DNA of 56,183 bases from Candidatus Heimdallarchaeota archaeon (GTDB lineage: Archaea > Asgardarchaeota > Heimdallarchaeia > JABLTI01). The DNA is taken from contig DXJV01000061.1 of assembly GCA_019056785.1 (NCBI GenBank), positions 1-56,183 on the forward strand, read 5' to 3'. The translations under genes and the position numbers were made by a program. Within the stretch, counting starts at the first letter, position 1, and every line of letters begins with the position of its first letter. The notes under the pieces were generated by a model. It saw only the letters and a program-made list of their open reading frames with translations, was not told the DNA's origin and searched no databases. This document shows positions 25,338 to 35,034 of this stretch, piece after piece.

Positions 25338-26048
25338 CAAACAATTTTCCTTCACTTTTGCAAGACGGGTGTCAATAACCTCTTTCGCATGTTGATTTAT
25401 CTCAAAACCAATATAACGCCTGTTTAATTTCAGACAAGCAGCGGCTGTTGTGCCATTGCCAAGGAACGGATCTAAAACAAGATCACCTTCTTTACTCGAG
25501 TAGAGCAAAATTTTCTCAACAAGCTTATCAGGGAGTTTTGTGGAGTTTTTCTTTTCCCCGGGGAGATATTCTCGTTTTATTTCCCAAACATCCTCCGGGT
25601 AATGCTCTATTTTATTAAAATAGTACTTTTTACTGTTCTTCACGACGAATAATATGTGATAATGGCTGGTGACATATTTTCTTTTTGTAAAGACACCGAA
25701 TTGATATTTCCAAATAATATGATTTATAGTGATGAATCCCACATCATCAATAGCTTGTAAAATTGCTTTAAGATTATTCCAGCCCGAGAAGATATAGGCA
25801 CTCCCTGTCGTTTTTAGAACCGGAAAAATCGCTTGAATCCATGCCTTTGAAAATGCTTCATAATCTCCTGCTGTGACTTCTTGATAACCGGCCACAACCA
25901 ATTCATCTTTCCGGTTGTATTGAGCACCTTTTCCAGTGAACTTAATGCCAAAAGGAGGGTCAGCAATGACTAAATCAATGGATTCCTTTGGAATGCGCTT
26001 TGGGATGTTTTCAATACAATCTTCATAATATATCACATTTGTTTTCAT
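25335..26048 (-). CDS. DNA (adenine-N6 or cytosine-N4) methyltransferase, beta-type motif order
   Basis: This 237-residue enzyme has the catalytic motif IV DPPFGIKF near the N-terminus and the SAM motif I DPFLGNGTTAAAC near the C-terminus, the circularly permuted beta-class order. The target base cannot be decided: DPPF and DPPY motifs occur in N6-adenine enzymes, and N4-cytosine enzymes usually have SPPY. No restriction endonuclease gene adjoins it, so it looks like an orphan methylase. A TATA-like element, TTTAAAAAG on the plus strand at 26,071-26,079, lies about 27 nt before the ATG. The mRNA is therefore probably leaderless. Confidence 0.88.
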   Translation of the reverse strand: MKTNVIYYEDCIENIPKRIPKESIDLVIADPPFGIKFTGKGAQYNRKDELVVAGYQEVTAGDYEAFSKAWIQAIFPVLKTTGSAYIFSGWNNLKAILQAIDDVGFITINHIIWKYQFGVFTKRKYVTSHYHILFVVKNSKKYYFNKIEHYPEDVWEIKREYLPGEKKNSTKLPDKLVEKILLYSSKEGDLVLDPFLGNGTTAAACLKLNRRYIGFEINQHAKEVIDTRLAKVKENCL

Positions 26049-26327
26049 ACTTGATTGTCACCATCTTCCCTTTAAAAAGAAATTCTTTAGCCGGACTGAT
26101 AATACTTTCGGTTGTCTCTCCACAGAGGGCTCTTTTTTTTGGAAGAAAAAAGGAGAAACTTACCGAGGAAAGAATGCTGGAAAGTCAAAGTAAAGAGAAA
26201 GCTAATTTAAACGTGGAAAAAAAGGCAGAATTAGAAGAATTCGAATGTTTGTAACGAGCAACTCACACATTTCTTTCCTGTGAAATAAAAAGATGTTGAA
26301 AAAACACTGTTTGAGGAAAAAATAATT
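26049..26327. promoter_or_regulatory. Divergent promoter region, DNA methyltransferase / tandem uvrA
   Basis: The 279 bp between divergent genes holds the minus-strand TATA-like element at 26,071-26,079 for the methyltransferase. A possible 26-codon frame starts at 26,174 after GAGGAAAG, but I do not accept it as a gene. The uvrA start is preceded by TTGAGG about 13 nt upstream. Confidence 0.4.
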
Positions 26328-29300
26328 TTGACATTGAACGAGATTCACGATAAAATAATTGTCAAAGGTGCACGACAACACAATTTAAAAAATATTGATT
26401 TAGAGATACCTCGAGAGAAATTAGTGGTTTTAACAGGGGTGTCAGGCTCCGGAAAGTCATCCTTGGCTTTTGATACGCTTTTTGCAGAAGGACAGCGTCG
26501 CTATATTGAATCGCTTTCTTCTTACGCACGCCAATTTATGGCTCAAATGAGTAAACCAGATGTGGATGCCATTGAGGGGTTGTCCCCAACAATTTCGATA
26601 AGCCAAAAAACGACGAGTTTTAATCCTCGGAGCACCGTTGGAACAGTAACAGAGATTTACGATTTTTTACGAGTGCTTTTTGCCCGCATTGGTGTGCCTT
26701 ATTGTCCTAAATGTCACATTGAGATTAAAGCTCAAACAACCCCTAAAATTGTAGAGCAAATTTTCAGCAACTTTCGGGATGAAGAGATAATCATTTTAGC
26801 TCCAATAGTACGAGATAGAAAAGGGGAATATCAGAAAGAACTCCAAGGACTGCTTGCAAGTGGTTACACTCGAGTCAGAATTGATTACGAGTTAAAACGA
26901 CTTGATGAGATGCCCGAAGAAGAGATGAAACTCTCGAGATATTATCGTCACACTATAGAAGCCGTCATTTCAAGAGTGCGGGTGACCGGTGAGGCAGAAG
27001 AGAGAATTACGGAAAGTGTTCAAGAAGCACTTGATCTTGCAAATGGCATGGTAATTATCACAACACAGGAAGATTTGGAAAAAAAGAAACGGCTTTCCCG
27101 CAAAAGTTCTACTACATCAAAAAGAAAAAAAATTGATGAACAAGAAGAACTAGAAAGCCATGAACGTTTATTTTCCATTCATTTTGCTTGCCCGAAATGT
27201 GGTTTCAGCTTTCCGAAACTTGAACCACGCAATTTTTCATTTAATTCTATTCATGGCGCTTGTCCTGCTTGTAAAGGACTGGGAACTTTGGTAGAAATTG
27301 ACCCCACTCTACTGGTTCCTAACAAAGAACTTTCAATTAGTGAAGGCGCCTTTGCAGATTTCGACCTGAAAACGAAACGATTCCGTGTGCTAAATTATCG
27401 CTTGAATAGAATAAAGGCCATCGTTGAAAAACTCGGGTTTACAATCGAAACGCCATTAAAAGACCTCACGCCCGAACAATGGAATGCTTTCTTCTATGGA
27501 CCAAAAAAGACTATCTATGTTAATTACGACTTTTCTTGGGAAGATAAAAGAGGAGGGAAAGGGAAGGGGCGAGCCAGGTTGCCCTTTAGAGGGATAAATG
27601 ACATTATTATGAGCCGTTTTAAACGCACAAGTTCACAATACATCCGGAATCTAATCTTAGAATATACAACGCCTGTTATTTGTAAAGAATGCAATGGCTC
27701 AGGCTTGCGGGAGGAAAGCCGCGCGGTTTATTTTAAGGGGAGGACAATTGCCGACATTGCTTCCATGTCAATTGAAGAATGTCTAGACTTTTTCAATTCA
27801 ATTGAAATGACAAAAACAGAGCAGCAAATTGCAGAAGGATTACTAAAAGAAATTAAGATGCGGTTGCAATTTCTAATTAACGTGGGGTTACCATATCTTT
27901 CCTTGGATAGAAGAGCAAACACATTATCGGGCGGGGAAAGCCAACGAATCCGTTTAGGAACACAAATCGGGTCAAGCCTCGAGAACGTCTTGTATATCCT
28001 AGATGAGCCCTCCATTGGATTACATAACCGAGATAATTTAAAACTGATTCATACACTTGAAAAACTCAGGGATAAAGGGAATACAGTACTCATCTCTGAA
28101 CATGATATTGATACAATGCTTGCGGCCGATTGGTTAATAGATATTGGACCATTTGCCGGCGCAAAGGGTGGTAAAATAATTAGTACAGGGCCACCAAATG
28201 AAGTGGCAAGAAATAAGCAATCAATTACAGGGCAGTTTCTCGCAGGAAAAAGAGAAATAAAAATCCCGAAGAACAGAAGAAAAGGGAATGGTAAATACTT
28301 GCAAATTGTCGGCGCTGCTCAAAACAACTTAAAAGAAATTGATGTCACCTTTCCCTTGGGAGTTTTCATTTGCGTGACAGGGGTCAGCGGTTCAGGAAAA
28401 AGTTCACTGGTAACTGACATTCTTTGGAAAGCGTTAGCAAGACAGCTAAATAGAGCAAAGACAAAACCGGGGAAACACGAGAAAATTCTCGGAACCGAAT
28501 TACTTGACAAAGTGATTGAGATTGATCAATCACCAATTGGTTATACACCTCGCTCTGTTCCAGCAACCTATACAAAGGTTCTCGACCACATCAGAGACTT
28601 CTACACCTCTTTACCTATTTCAAAAGCAAGAGGATTTAAAAAAGGACGATTCTCCTTCAATACAAAGGAAGGGCGCTGCACAGCATGTAATGGATTGGGC
28701 TATAATAAAATTGAAATGCAATTTCTTCCAAACCTCGAAGTTGAATGTGAAGTTTGCCGCGGAAAAAGATTTAGCGCTGAAACGCTGGAAGTTAAATATC
28801 GCAATAAGAACATCGCACAGATCTTAGATATGAGTGTTAATGAAGCACTTGCGTTTTTTAAGGACCACCCCAAAATTACCAAAATTTTACAAACAATGCA
28901 AGATGTAGGGCTGGGATATATAAAATTAGGACAGTCATCAACAACACTTAGTGGGGGAGAAGCGCAAAGAATTAAAATATCGAGAGAACTAAGCAAAAAG
29001 GCGACAGGAAAAACATTATACTTACTCGAGGAACCAACTGTCGGCTTACACTCTTATGATGTTAGTAAATTGCTCGAAATTCTAAACCGGCTTGTAGAGG
29101 CTGGAAATACAGTTGTAGTCGTTGAACATAATCTTGATGTCATAAAATGTGCCGATTGGATAATCGATTTGGGGCCGGAAGGAGGAGAAAAAGGGGGGAG
29201 AATTGTTGCAACAGGAACACCAGAAGAGATCGCAAAGTACGAACAATCGTACACTGGACAAGCTTTAAAGAAAGTCTTATTTGAAAGGCAAATTGCCCCT

Positions 29301-32207
29301 GTTAAAACAACATTCAAAACTACACTCAGAAAAAAATCAGGAGCAAGCAACGAAATTGTGGTTTGGGGGGCAAAAAAGAACAATCTAAAGAATTTAGAGG
29401 TGCACATCCCAAAAAACAAATTTACGGTGATTACAGGCATCTCAGGTTCAGGAAAATCCTCTCTTGCGTTAGAAACGCTTTTCGCAGAGGGGCAAAGACG
29501 TTTTGTTGAATCACTTTCCACGTATGCACGACAATTCCTTGGACGAATGGATGACGCTGAAGTTGAAAAAATAACCGGTTTATCCCCAGCAATTGCTATT
29601 GATCAAAAGTCTGCCGGACGAAATCCACGCTCAACAGTGGGAACAGTTACCGAAATAAATGATTATCTCCGATTGCTTTTCGCCACGGTGGGGATCCCCT
29701 ATTGCCCTCGTTGTGGGAGAAACATTTCACCCTTGACATTAGAAGAGATGGTAAAACGAACGCTGGCATTGGGGGAAGGCACTCAAATTAAAATTATCGC
29801 CCCTCTGGTGAAAAATTCGAGAGGAAACTTTCTGCCATTACTTGAACAGCTTATAAAGGAAGGCTTTTCCAGGGTAATAATTGATCACGAAAACGAGGTG
29901 CTCCTAGACGAGCTTGACTTTAAAGAAGAAAAGAACAGGTTTTTTATTAAAGAAAAAGAACATACAATTGACCTTGTTGTTGATAGATTGGTTGTACACG
30001 AAGACGAAAAAGAACAGCTTTTCGATTCCATTGAAACGGCTCTCCAAAAGGGCGGAGGAGTAGTAAAAATCGCCTATGATGGAGATACTATTTCTTTCAG
30101 CACAAAGAAATTCTGTTTTGATTGTGAAATAAGACTGCCCGAAGAATTTACACCGAAAATGTTCTCCTTTAATGCTCATGTTGGCGCTTGTGAACGATGT
30201 GCAGGATTGGGGATGATAAAATCTATCGACCCCCAGCTGTTTATTAAGGATCCAAACAAGAGCATTCGACAAGGAGCAATTGGGCCGATTAGCGAAAACA
30301 AAGATGAAAATAGCTGGATGATGTCTATAATAAAAGGCTTGGGAGAAGAGCTTGGGTTTACACTTGATACGCCAATCAAGGATTTGACACCCGAACAATA
30401 TCAAGCACTTCTTTATGGCACGAATAAGAAATTCAAACAAAAAAGAGATGTGCAGCGAAGAACACTATCTTATACTTACGAGCGGGAGCGCGTCTTTAAA
30501 GGGCTTATCCCAATTTATGAGGAATGGTTAAATAAAGCGACATCAATGTGGTGGCTAGATTGGATGAATAAATTCGTACGAACGCAAAAATGCCCTGCTT
30601 GCAATGGTACACGATTAAAACCGGAGATCCTTTCTATTCGTGTGGGAGGGTTGAATATTCACGAAGTCACTGAATGCTCTATCGCAACAGCCTATGAGTT
30701 TTTTAAGAATATTAGCTTTAGTGGAGCAAAGCAAATTATTGCTGAGGGGATAATAGAGGAAATATTGGCACGATTAAAGTTCTTAATGGATGTTGGACTA
30801 GATTATCTTACACTGGACCGAGAAGCACGAACGCTTTCAGGGGGCGAAGCACAGAGAATCCGCTTGGCAACACAAATAGGAAATAAATTAGTAGGGGTAC
30901 TATATGTCCTTGATGAGCCCTCTATTGGCTTACACCCGCGAGACAATGCAAGACTCATACGAACGCTTACAGAACTTCGAGATTTGGGGAATACCGTTGT
31001 TGTAATAGAACATGATGAAGGGACAATTAGAAGCGCTGACTGGGTCATTGATCTTGGGCCGGGCGCGGGAGTGAATGGCGGGCAAATTGTCGCAGAAGGA
31101 AAACTCGAGGATGTTCTGAAAAGCGCACAATCACTAACGGCAAAATATTTAAGCGGAAAGGAAAGCATCCCTGTCCCGCAGAAGAGACGAACCCCTCAAA
31201 ATTTTCTGACATTAAAAGGAGCAAGGCAAAACAATCTTAGAAACCTTACCATTAAATTCCCTTTGGGGGTATTTACTTGCGTCACCGGTGTAAGTGGCTC
31301 TGGGAAAAGTTCCCTTGTTGTGGAAACACTACATAAAATCCTAGCAAAAGAATACCATCGATCTAAAGCTCCAATCGGCAAGTATGATTCTATCGAGGGA
31401 TTAGAGCGGCTCGATAAAGTAATTTTAATCGGCCAAGACCCCATTGGTAGAACACCGCGCTCGAACCCGGCCACATACACAGGTGTCTTTGATTACATCC
31501 GTGATTTATTTGCACAATTACCCGAAGCGAAAATTAGAGGCTTTACACGTAATAGGTTTTCATACAATAATGCCAAAGGAAGATGCCCAGTTTGCCGTGG
31601 TAGAGGAACAAAAGAAGTTGAAATGCTGTTTTTAAGTAATATAGAAATCATTTGTGACGAGTGTGGGGGGAAACGTTACAATCAAGAAACACTCAAAGTA
31701 AAATACAAAGGGAAGAGTATTGCCGAAGTGCTTGAACTTACAATTGATGATGCACTAACCTTTTTTGAAAATCAACCTAAAATTGCGAGAATATTGAAAG
31801 TCATGACCGAAGTGGGCTTAGGCTATCTCCAACTAGGACAATCAGCAACCACACTCTCAGGAGGAGAAGCGCAAAGAGTTAAACTTGCCACGGAACTTTG
31901 TCGGCCACAAACAACGAGAACGCTTTTTATTTTGGATGAACCTACAGTAGGGTTAGCAGCTTATGACATCCATAAATTGCTCAAAATTTTAAACAAATTA
32001 GTTGATACAGGAAATACTGTGATTGTCATCGAACATAATCTTGATGTAATAAAGAGTGCAGACTGGATAATTGATTTAGGACCCGAAGGGGGGGAGAAAG
32101 GCGGGAGAATAGTAGCCAATGGTACCCCCGAGGAAGTAAGCAATATTAAAGAGTCAATTACAGGCATATATCTCAAAGAGGTTTTGAAAATTAATGATGA
32201 CCACTAG
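26328..32207 (+). CDS. uvrA: Tandem-duplicated UvrA (two complete UvrA units in one chain)
   Basis: UvrA is the ATP-driven damage sensor of bacterial nucleotide excision repair, and normally has about 940 residues working as a dimer. This continuous frame has 1959 residues with two full UvrA copies, about 1-985 and 1010-1959. Four ABC P-loops are visible (near residues 38, 685, 1037 and 1654, all G(V/I)SGSGKSS), with four LSGGE signatures. Zinc modules occur in both copies (CPKCGF-CPACKG and CTACNG-CEVCRG in copy 1; CFDCEI-CERCAG and CPVCRG-CDECGG in copy 2). In the second ATPase of copy 1 the Walker B aspartate is glutamate (LLEEPT, E901); the other three read LDEP. The start is a TTG. No uvrB or uvrC gene lies within the window. 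The copies are too diverged to be a recent duplication. Confidence 0.95.
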   Translation: MTLNEIHDKIIVKGARQHNLKNIDLEIPREKLVVLTGVSGSGKSSLAFDTLFAEGQRRYIESLSSYARQFMAQMSKPDVDAIEGLSPTISISQKTTSFNPRSTVGTVTEIYDFLRVLFARIGVPYCPKCHIEIKAQTTPKIVEQIFSNFRDEEIIILAPIVRDRKGEYQKELQGLLASGYTRVRIDYELKRLDEMPEEEMKLSRYYRHTIEAVISRVRVTGEAEERITESVQEALDLANGMVIITTQEDLEKKKRLSRKSSTTSKRKKIDEQEELESHERLFSIHFACPKCGFSFPKLEPRNFSFNSIHGACPACKGLGTLVEIDPTLLVPNKELSISEGAFADFDLKTKRFRVLNYRLNRIKAIVEKLGFTIETPLKDLTPEQWNAFFYGPKKTIYVNYDFSWEDKRGGKGKGRARLPFRGINDIIMSRFKRTSSQYIRNLILEYTTPVICKECNGSGLREESRAVYFKGRTIADIASMSIEECLDFFNSIEMTKTEQQIAEGLLKEIKMRLQFLINVGLPYLSLDRRANTLSGGESQRIRLGTQIGSSLENVLYILDEPSIGLHNRDNLKLIHTLEKLRDKGNTVLISEHDIDTMLAADWLIDIGPFAGAKGGKIISTGPPNEVARNKQSITGQFLAGKREIKIPKNRRKGNGKYLQIVGAAQNNLKEIDVTFPLGVFICVTGVSGSGKSSLVTDILWKALARQLNRAKTKPGKHEKILGTELLDKVIEIDQSPIGYTPRSVPATYTKVLDHIRDFYTSLPISKARGFKKGRFSFNTKEGRCTACNGLGYNKIEMQFLPNLEVECEVCRGKRFSAETLEVKYRNKNIAQILDMSVNEALAFFKDHPKITKILQTMQDVGLGYIKLGQSSTTLSGGEAQRIKISRELSKKATGKTLYLLEEPTVGLHSYDVSKLLEILNRLVEAGNTVVVVEHNLDVIKCADWIIDLGPEGGEKGGRIVATGTPEEIAKYEQSYTGQALKKVLFERQIAPVKTTFKTTLRKKSGASNEIVVWGAKKNNLKNLEVHIPKNKFTVITGISGSGKSSLALETLFAEGQRRFVESLSTYARQFLGRMDDAEVEKITGLSPAIAIDQKSAGRNPRSTVGTVTEINDYLRLLFATVGIPYCPRCGRNISPLTLEEMVKRTLALGEGTQIKIIAPLVKNSRGNFLPLLEQLIKEGFSRVIIDHENEVLLDELDFKEEKNRFFIKEKEHTIDLVVDRLVVHEDEKEQLFDSIETALQKGGGVVKIAYDGDTISFSTKKFCFDCEIRLPEEFTPKMFSFNAHVGACERCAGLGMIKSIDPQLFIKDPNKSIRQGAIGPISENKDENSWMMSIIKGLGEELGFTLDTPIKDLTPEQYQALLYGTNKKFKQKRDVQRRTLSYTYERERVFKGLIPIYEEWLNKATSMWWLDWMNKFVRTQKCPACNGTRLKPEILSIRVGGLNIHEVTECSIATAYEFFKNISFSGAKQIIAEGIIEEILARLKFLMDVGLDYLTLDREARTLSGGEAQRIRLATQIGNKLVGVLYVLDEPSIGLHPRDNARLIRTLTELRDLGNTVVVIEHDEGTIRSADWVIDLGPGAGVNGGQIVAEGKLEDVLKSAQSLTAKYLSGKESIPVPQKRRTPQNFLTLKGARQNNLRNLTIKFPLGVFTCVTGVSGSGKSSLVVETLHKILAKEYHRSKAPIGKYDSIEGLERLDKVILIGQDPIGRTPRSNPATYTGVFDYIRDLFAQLPEAKIRGFTRNRFSYNNAKGRCPVCRGRGTKEVEMLFLSNIEIICDECGGKRYNQETLKVKYKGKSIAEVLELTIDDALTFFENQPKIARILKVMTEVGLGYLQLGQSATTLSGGEAQRVKLATELCRPQTTRTLFILDEPTVGLAAYDIHKLLKILNKLVDTGNTVIVIEHNLDVIKSADWIIDLGPEGGEKGGRIVANGTPEEVSNIKESITGIYLKEVLKINDDH

Positions 32208-32273
32208 AGCATCACTAAGGTTCATTTATTGACTTAAAAAGAAAAAAAGACGTTGTTATAATAGCAAAAAGGG

Positions 32274-32477
32274 TTGGAAAATTTGACAGTAAAACATGCG
32301 AATGAGAAAATTCAGAAGAGAAACACCGAAATTGAGAAAGAACGAGAAGGGAAAGCAAAAACGACTTGCCCTGTATGCGGCAGTGAAAATTGTTATGGTA
32401 TGAGCAGGGTGGTAGGCTATTTTAGCATTATCGAAAATTGGAATCGCTCTAAACAAGCAGAATTCTCAAAGAGATAA
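32274..32477 (+). CDS. Small NrdD-like zinc-ribbon protein, possibly truncated by a TAA stop
   Basis: The 67-residue product resembles only the C-terminal zinc and glycyl-radical region of anaerobic ribonucleotide reductase. TTCPVCGSENCYGMSRVVGY, followed by ENWNRSKQAEFSKR, corresponds to the CPVCG...TRVxGY...GWNxGKxxEFxxR pattern. Small stand-alone relatives are annotated as anaerobic reductase-like proteins in some archaea. After the TAA the same frame continues with KGDYWFLEE before the next stop. That looks like the rest of the expected tail, so CAA may have mutated to TAA. The start is a TTG with a lysine/glutamate-rich lead. No full NrdD or NrdG gene is nearby. Confidence 0.6.
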   Translation: MENLTVKHANEKIQKRNTEIEKEREGKAKTTCPVCGSENCYGMSRVVGYFSIIENWNRSKQAEFSKR

Positions 32478-32617
32478 AAAGGGGACTATTGGTTCTTAGA
32501 AGAATAAATAGAAAGCAGGTATGAAAGAGGACAGACAGATGTTTTTGCTCAAGCCAGGCAATGTTACGAAGATTTTAAAATAAAAATAGTGTAATGTAAA
32601 AAGGAGCGCGTATTGAT

Positions 32618-32917
32618 ATGGCCAACTTAGACACTTCTATAAGTAGATTTGCCGAAAAACATCAAGTTGATTTTGTTGAAATATGCATTTGCAATGACAG
32701 AGAGAGATTTTTAGGATATAATGCTGCTGATAAGACCTATTTTGGCGAAGGAGGATGCAATAAGAATTTCACCTGTGCAATCTTACAGATACACAAACAC
32801 AAGATTGATCTTTTAGCTAGAAAGCAGAGACTACTTGAACCAAATGCCCACCACAGAAAAAAAGAACGGCGCATTTTAAAAACACCTTTTGACCAGACGC
32901 TAGACCAATTTCTGTAA
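32618..32917 (+). CDS. Small hypothetical protein
   Basis: I do not recognise this 99-residue protein. A good ribosome binding sequence (AAGGAG) precedes the ATG by 11 nt, and composition is normal for the window, so it is probably real. It has four cysteines (C22 and C24 in EICICND, then C47 and C53 in GGCNKNFTCAI), which might bind a metal. The C-terminal third is basic and helical (HHRKKERRILK). It is convergent with the MobA-HD gene, and a 7-bp hairpin sits over its stop codon. Confidence 0.5.
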   Translation: MANLDTSISRFAEKHQVDFVEICICNDRERFLGYNAADKTYFGEGGCNKNFTCAILQIHKHKIDLLARKQRLLEPNAHHRKKERRILKTPFDQTLDQFL

Positions 32918-32928
32918 CAGGACAGAAA
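32909..32928. terminator. Hairpin over the stop codon at a convergent junction
   Basis: TTTCTGT and ACAGAAA pair perfectly around the loop AACAGG. The TAA stop of the small hypothetical gene (32,915-32,917) is inside the structure. The facing gene ends at 32,939. Confidence 0.45.
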
Positions 32929-32938
32929 ACCGAAAAAG

Positions 32939-34963
32939 TCAAGCATGAGTTATTAATGGTAAGCAGAATTGAACAGTATAAGTAGCAGAGCATTGATCAC
33001 ACGTAAAAGTTGCCACAAGCTTTTCACATTTTATTCCTTGTTCTGTTGTAAGAGAAAGAGAATAATTACCTACCTTGCAATTAATACAGTTCTTAGGAAC
33101 AACTAACACTACCTTTGATCGTTCCCGAGGATGGACCTCTCGCACAATAAATTCACCCACGCCCCATTCTTTTAATTCGTGTAATAACTCGGTAAAAAAT
33201 GCAAATGATTTTTTACTTAAAGGCCGAGCGAATTTTTTCCCGCTTTTGGTAAGCATGGTTTTCGGAGCAACAAGAGCATAAGTTAATTCTCTGCTCAAAC
33301 TGGAAAGAAGCGCCTCGCTTAAATTGGTCCCGCGTAAGGCCATTTTCGTAAAAAAATTAGCAACACCTATTGAGCCAAGTTTTTCGAGTCTATCAGCATC
33401 GTGAAGAATCCGGCAATAAATGTCACAGGAAAGATTCTCGTTATAAAGAGCATTAATTGCTTTTAAAACTGCGGCAATATGTGTGGAGCTAAAACCAGCT
33501 TCTGTAAGAATGGTATTTGCAATTGAAGAGGAAAGTTCTTCTTCGGCAATATTACCCTCATGGTATTTACCAAGAACAAATTTTCCACTGTCGTGAAAAA
33601 GAGCCGCCAAAATGGCAATCAAGGGGTCCGCACCCTCAGCAATGGCAAGCTTGTAAGCAATTTTACTAACACGAAAAGAATGGTCCCATAGAAAGTTGGT
33701 GGGGAATTTGGGTGCCTCTTGATTGAATTGTTCCTCGGCTTCTTGAATAATTGTTTTCACTTTCGAAACAAAATCATTTGGAAGGTTCTTCTTGAGAAAG
33801 GCATCAAAGGTCATTTGGTGGAAATTTTTCTTAGTCAATGCCATTTGCTTCCGATACTTGTTAATTTTCTTTTTGAGAAACCAACTTGAAAGGTTTTCTC
33901 TTTTGAGATGGGCAAGAGCATCTACTGCTGCATGATAGGCAAGAAAATGGATTTTTCTCCGGACCCAAAAGCGAGTTTCAGCATAAAATGATTCGAAAAT
34001 TTTCGCCCTGAGGAAGGAATTAACATGTTGGTCACTAAAAAGTTCAGAGTGTGAAATAACTGTTAAGAAGAGGTGTAAAAGCAGAGCAGCATGAAAAAAC
34101 AAACGCTTCTTTTGTAGAGCATGAGCTAATTGAATGGCGGCTAGAATCGTTTCCTCCTTTAAAAGAGAAGAATGCGGCAACTCGAAAAAGGATTGAAAGT
34201 TTGTAAGCAACGATTGGTTAATGTCAATTTTAAAGGTTAAGAGAGAGTTAAGATCAAAAAGAGACTTTGTTTCAGACGAAGCAGTCAAAAGTTCAAGGGT
34301 AGGAGGGAGGTCTGTCAGTTTGTTAATACTTGAGAACAATTTTGTAGCATGTTCTTCCTGTGCTTTGTCTATTGGTAAGAAACTGACTTCAGGAGCTAAG
34401 CGGATAATGTCATCAGCTCGACTCGAGTCATAATGTCGCAAAACTTGAATAAAAGGGAGAAGGGCATGTGGTTTTGCAATGAACAGTAAAGGCTCGATTT
34501 TACCACAAGAACGCCAAAAAGGGAAAAGCAACAACTGATGCTGACCAGCAGCAATAAAATCTTTGAGAAGGCCATGAGAAAGTAAGGGCATATCTACAGG
34601 AACCACCAGAACAGAAGGCGTCTTTACTGCAGGAAAAGCAGATAAAATTGCCCGAATCGGGCCGGAACGTGCTATCTCCTTGTCATCAGTGACAAATGTC
34701 AATGTGGTGGGAACACGGTTATCAAATAAGCGAAGATGTTCTTCATATCTTTCCTTTCGTATGGCATCATTAACTGCAATAATTATTTCTTTGCAAAAAG
34801 GTGAAAGGGTCTTGATGGTTTGAATAAGTAGACTTGTTTGTGGAGCAACTTCATATAATGCTTTATCTTGCCATGTGCTTCCGGCCTTTTGAAAACGGGA
34901 GCTTTTCCCACCTGCTAAAATAAGCCCTGTTAACGGATAGGATGTATTTGTCTGGTGGGTCAT
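32939..34963 (-). CDS. MobA-like nucleotidyltransferase fused to HD phosphohydrolase and zinc ribbon
   Basis: This 674-residue fusion starts with a MobA-type nucleotidyltransferase domain (LILAGGKSSRF at 14-24, DKAL at 33-36, VPVDMPLL at 121-128), the kind that makes molybdopterin guanine dinucleotide. Residues 230-410 are a helical linker without a recognisable domain. An HD domain follows: H428 in WDHSFRV, H457-D458 in AALFHDSGKF, and HDADRLEKLG at 521-530. Residues 615-674 end in a zinc-ribbon-like module with C626, C629, C655 and C658. I do not know of this combination as a described protein. An HD domain next to a nucleotidyltransferase suggests a regulated nucleotide synthesis and breakdown cycle, but the substrate is open. 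Confidence 0.8.
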   Translation of the reverse strand: MTHQTNTSYPLTGLILAGGKSSRFQKAGSTWQDKALYEVAPQTSLLIQTIKTLSPFCKEIIIAVNDAIRKERYEEHLRLFDNRVPTTLTFVTDDKEIARSGPIRAILSAFPAVKTPSVLVVPVDMPLLSHGLLKDFIAAGQHQLLLFPFWRSCGKIEPLLFIAKPHALLPFIQVLRHYDSSRADDIIRLAPEVSFLPIDKAQEEHATKLFSSINKLTDLPPTLELLTASSETKSLFDLNSLLTFKIDINQSLLTNFQSFFELPHSSLLKEETILAAIQLAHALQKKRLFFHAALLLHLFLTVISHSELFSDQHVNSFLRAKIFESFYAETRFWVRRKIHFLAYHAAVDALAHLKRENLSSWFLKKKINKYRKQMALTKKNFHQMTFDAFLKKNLPNDFVSKVKTIIQEAEEQFNQEAPKFPTNFLWDHSFRVSKIAYKLAIAEGADPLIAILAALFHDSGKFVLGKYHEGNIAEEELSSSIANTILTEAGFSSTHIAAVLKAINALYNENLSCDIYCRILHDADRLEKLGSIGVANFFTKMALRGTNLSEALLSSLSRELTYALVAPKTMLTKSGKKFARPLSKKSFAFFTELLHELKEWGVGEFIVREVHPRERSKVVLVVPKNCINCKVGNYSLSLTTEQGIKCEKLVATFTCDQCSATYTVQFCLPLITHA

Positions 34964-35034
34964 GTTTCACACTACTACCCAGTCTACCTTGTGGAATTTC
35001 AATTTTTCCAAAAAAAAGAGAAAAAAAAGAGAGC

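Noticed and set aside
26174..26254. 26-codon frame after GAGGAAAG in the uvrA/methyltransferase gap
   Set aside because: The product is short and low in complexity, and nothing supports expression; a ribosome-binding-like match alone is not enough.
26328..32207. Tandem UvrA as two separate genes joined by a sequencing error
   Set aside because: The frame is continuous with a sensible linker near residues 985-1010, and the two halves differ widely in sequence, so a simple error is unlikely. Read mapping would settle it.
32521..32583. 20-codon frame between the NrdD-like and hypothetical genes
   Set aside because: Too short, no ribosome binding sequence, no recognisable sequence.
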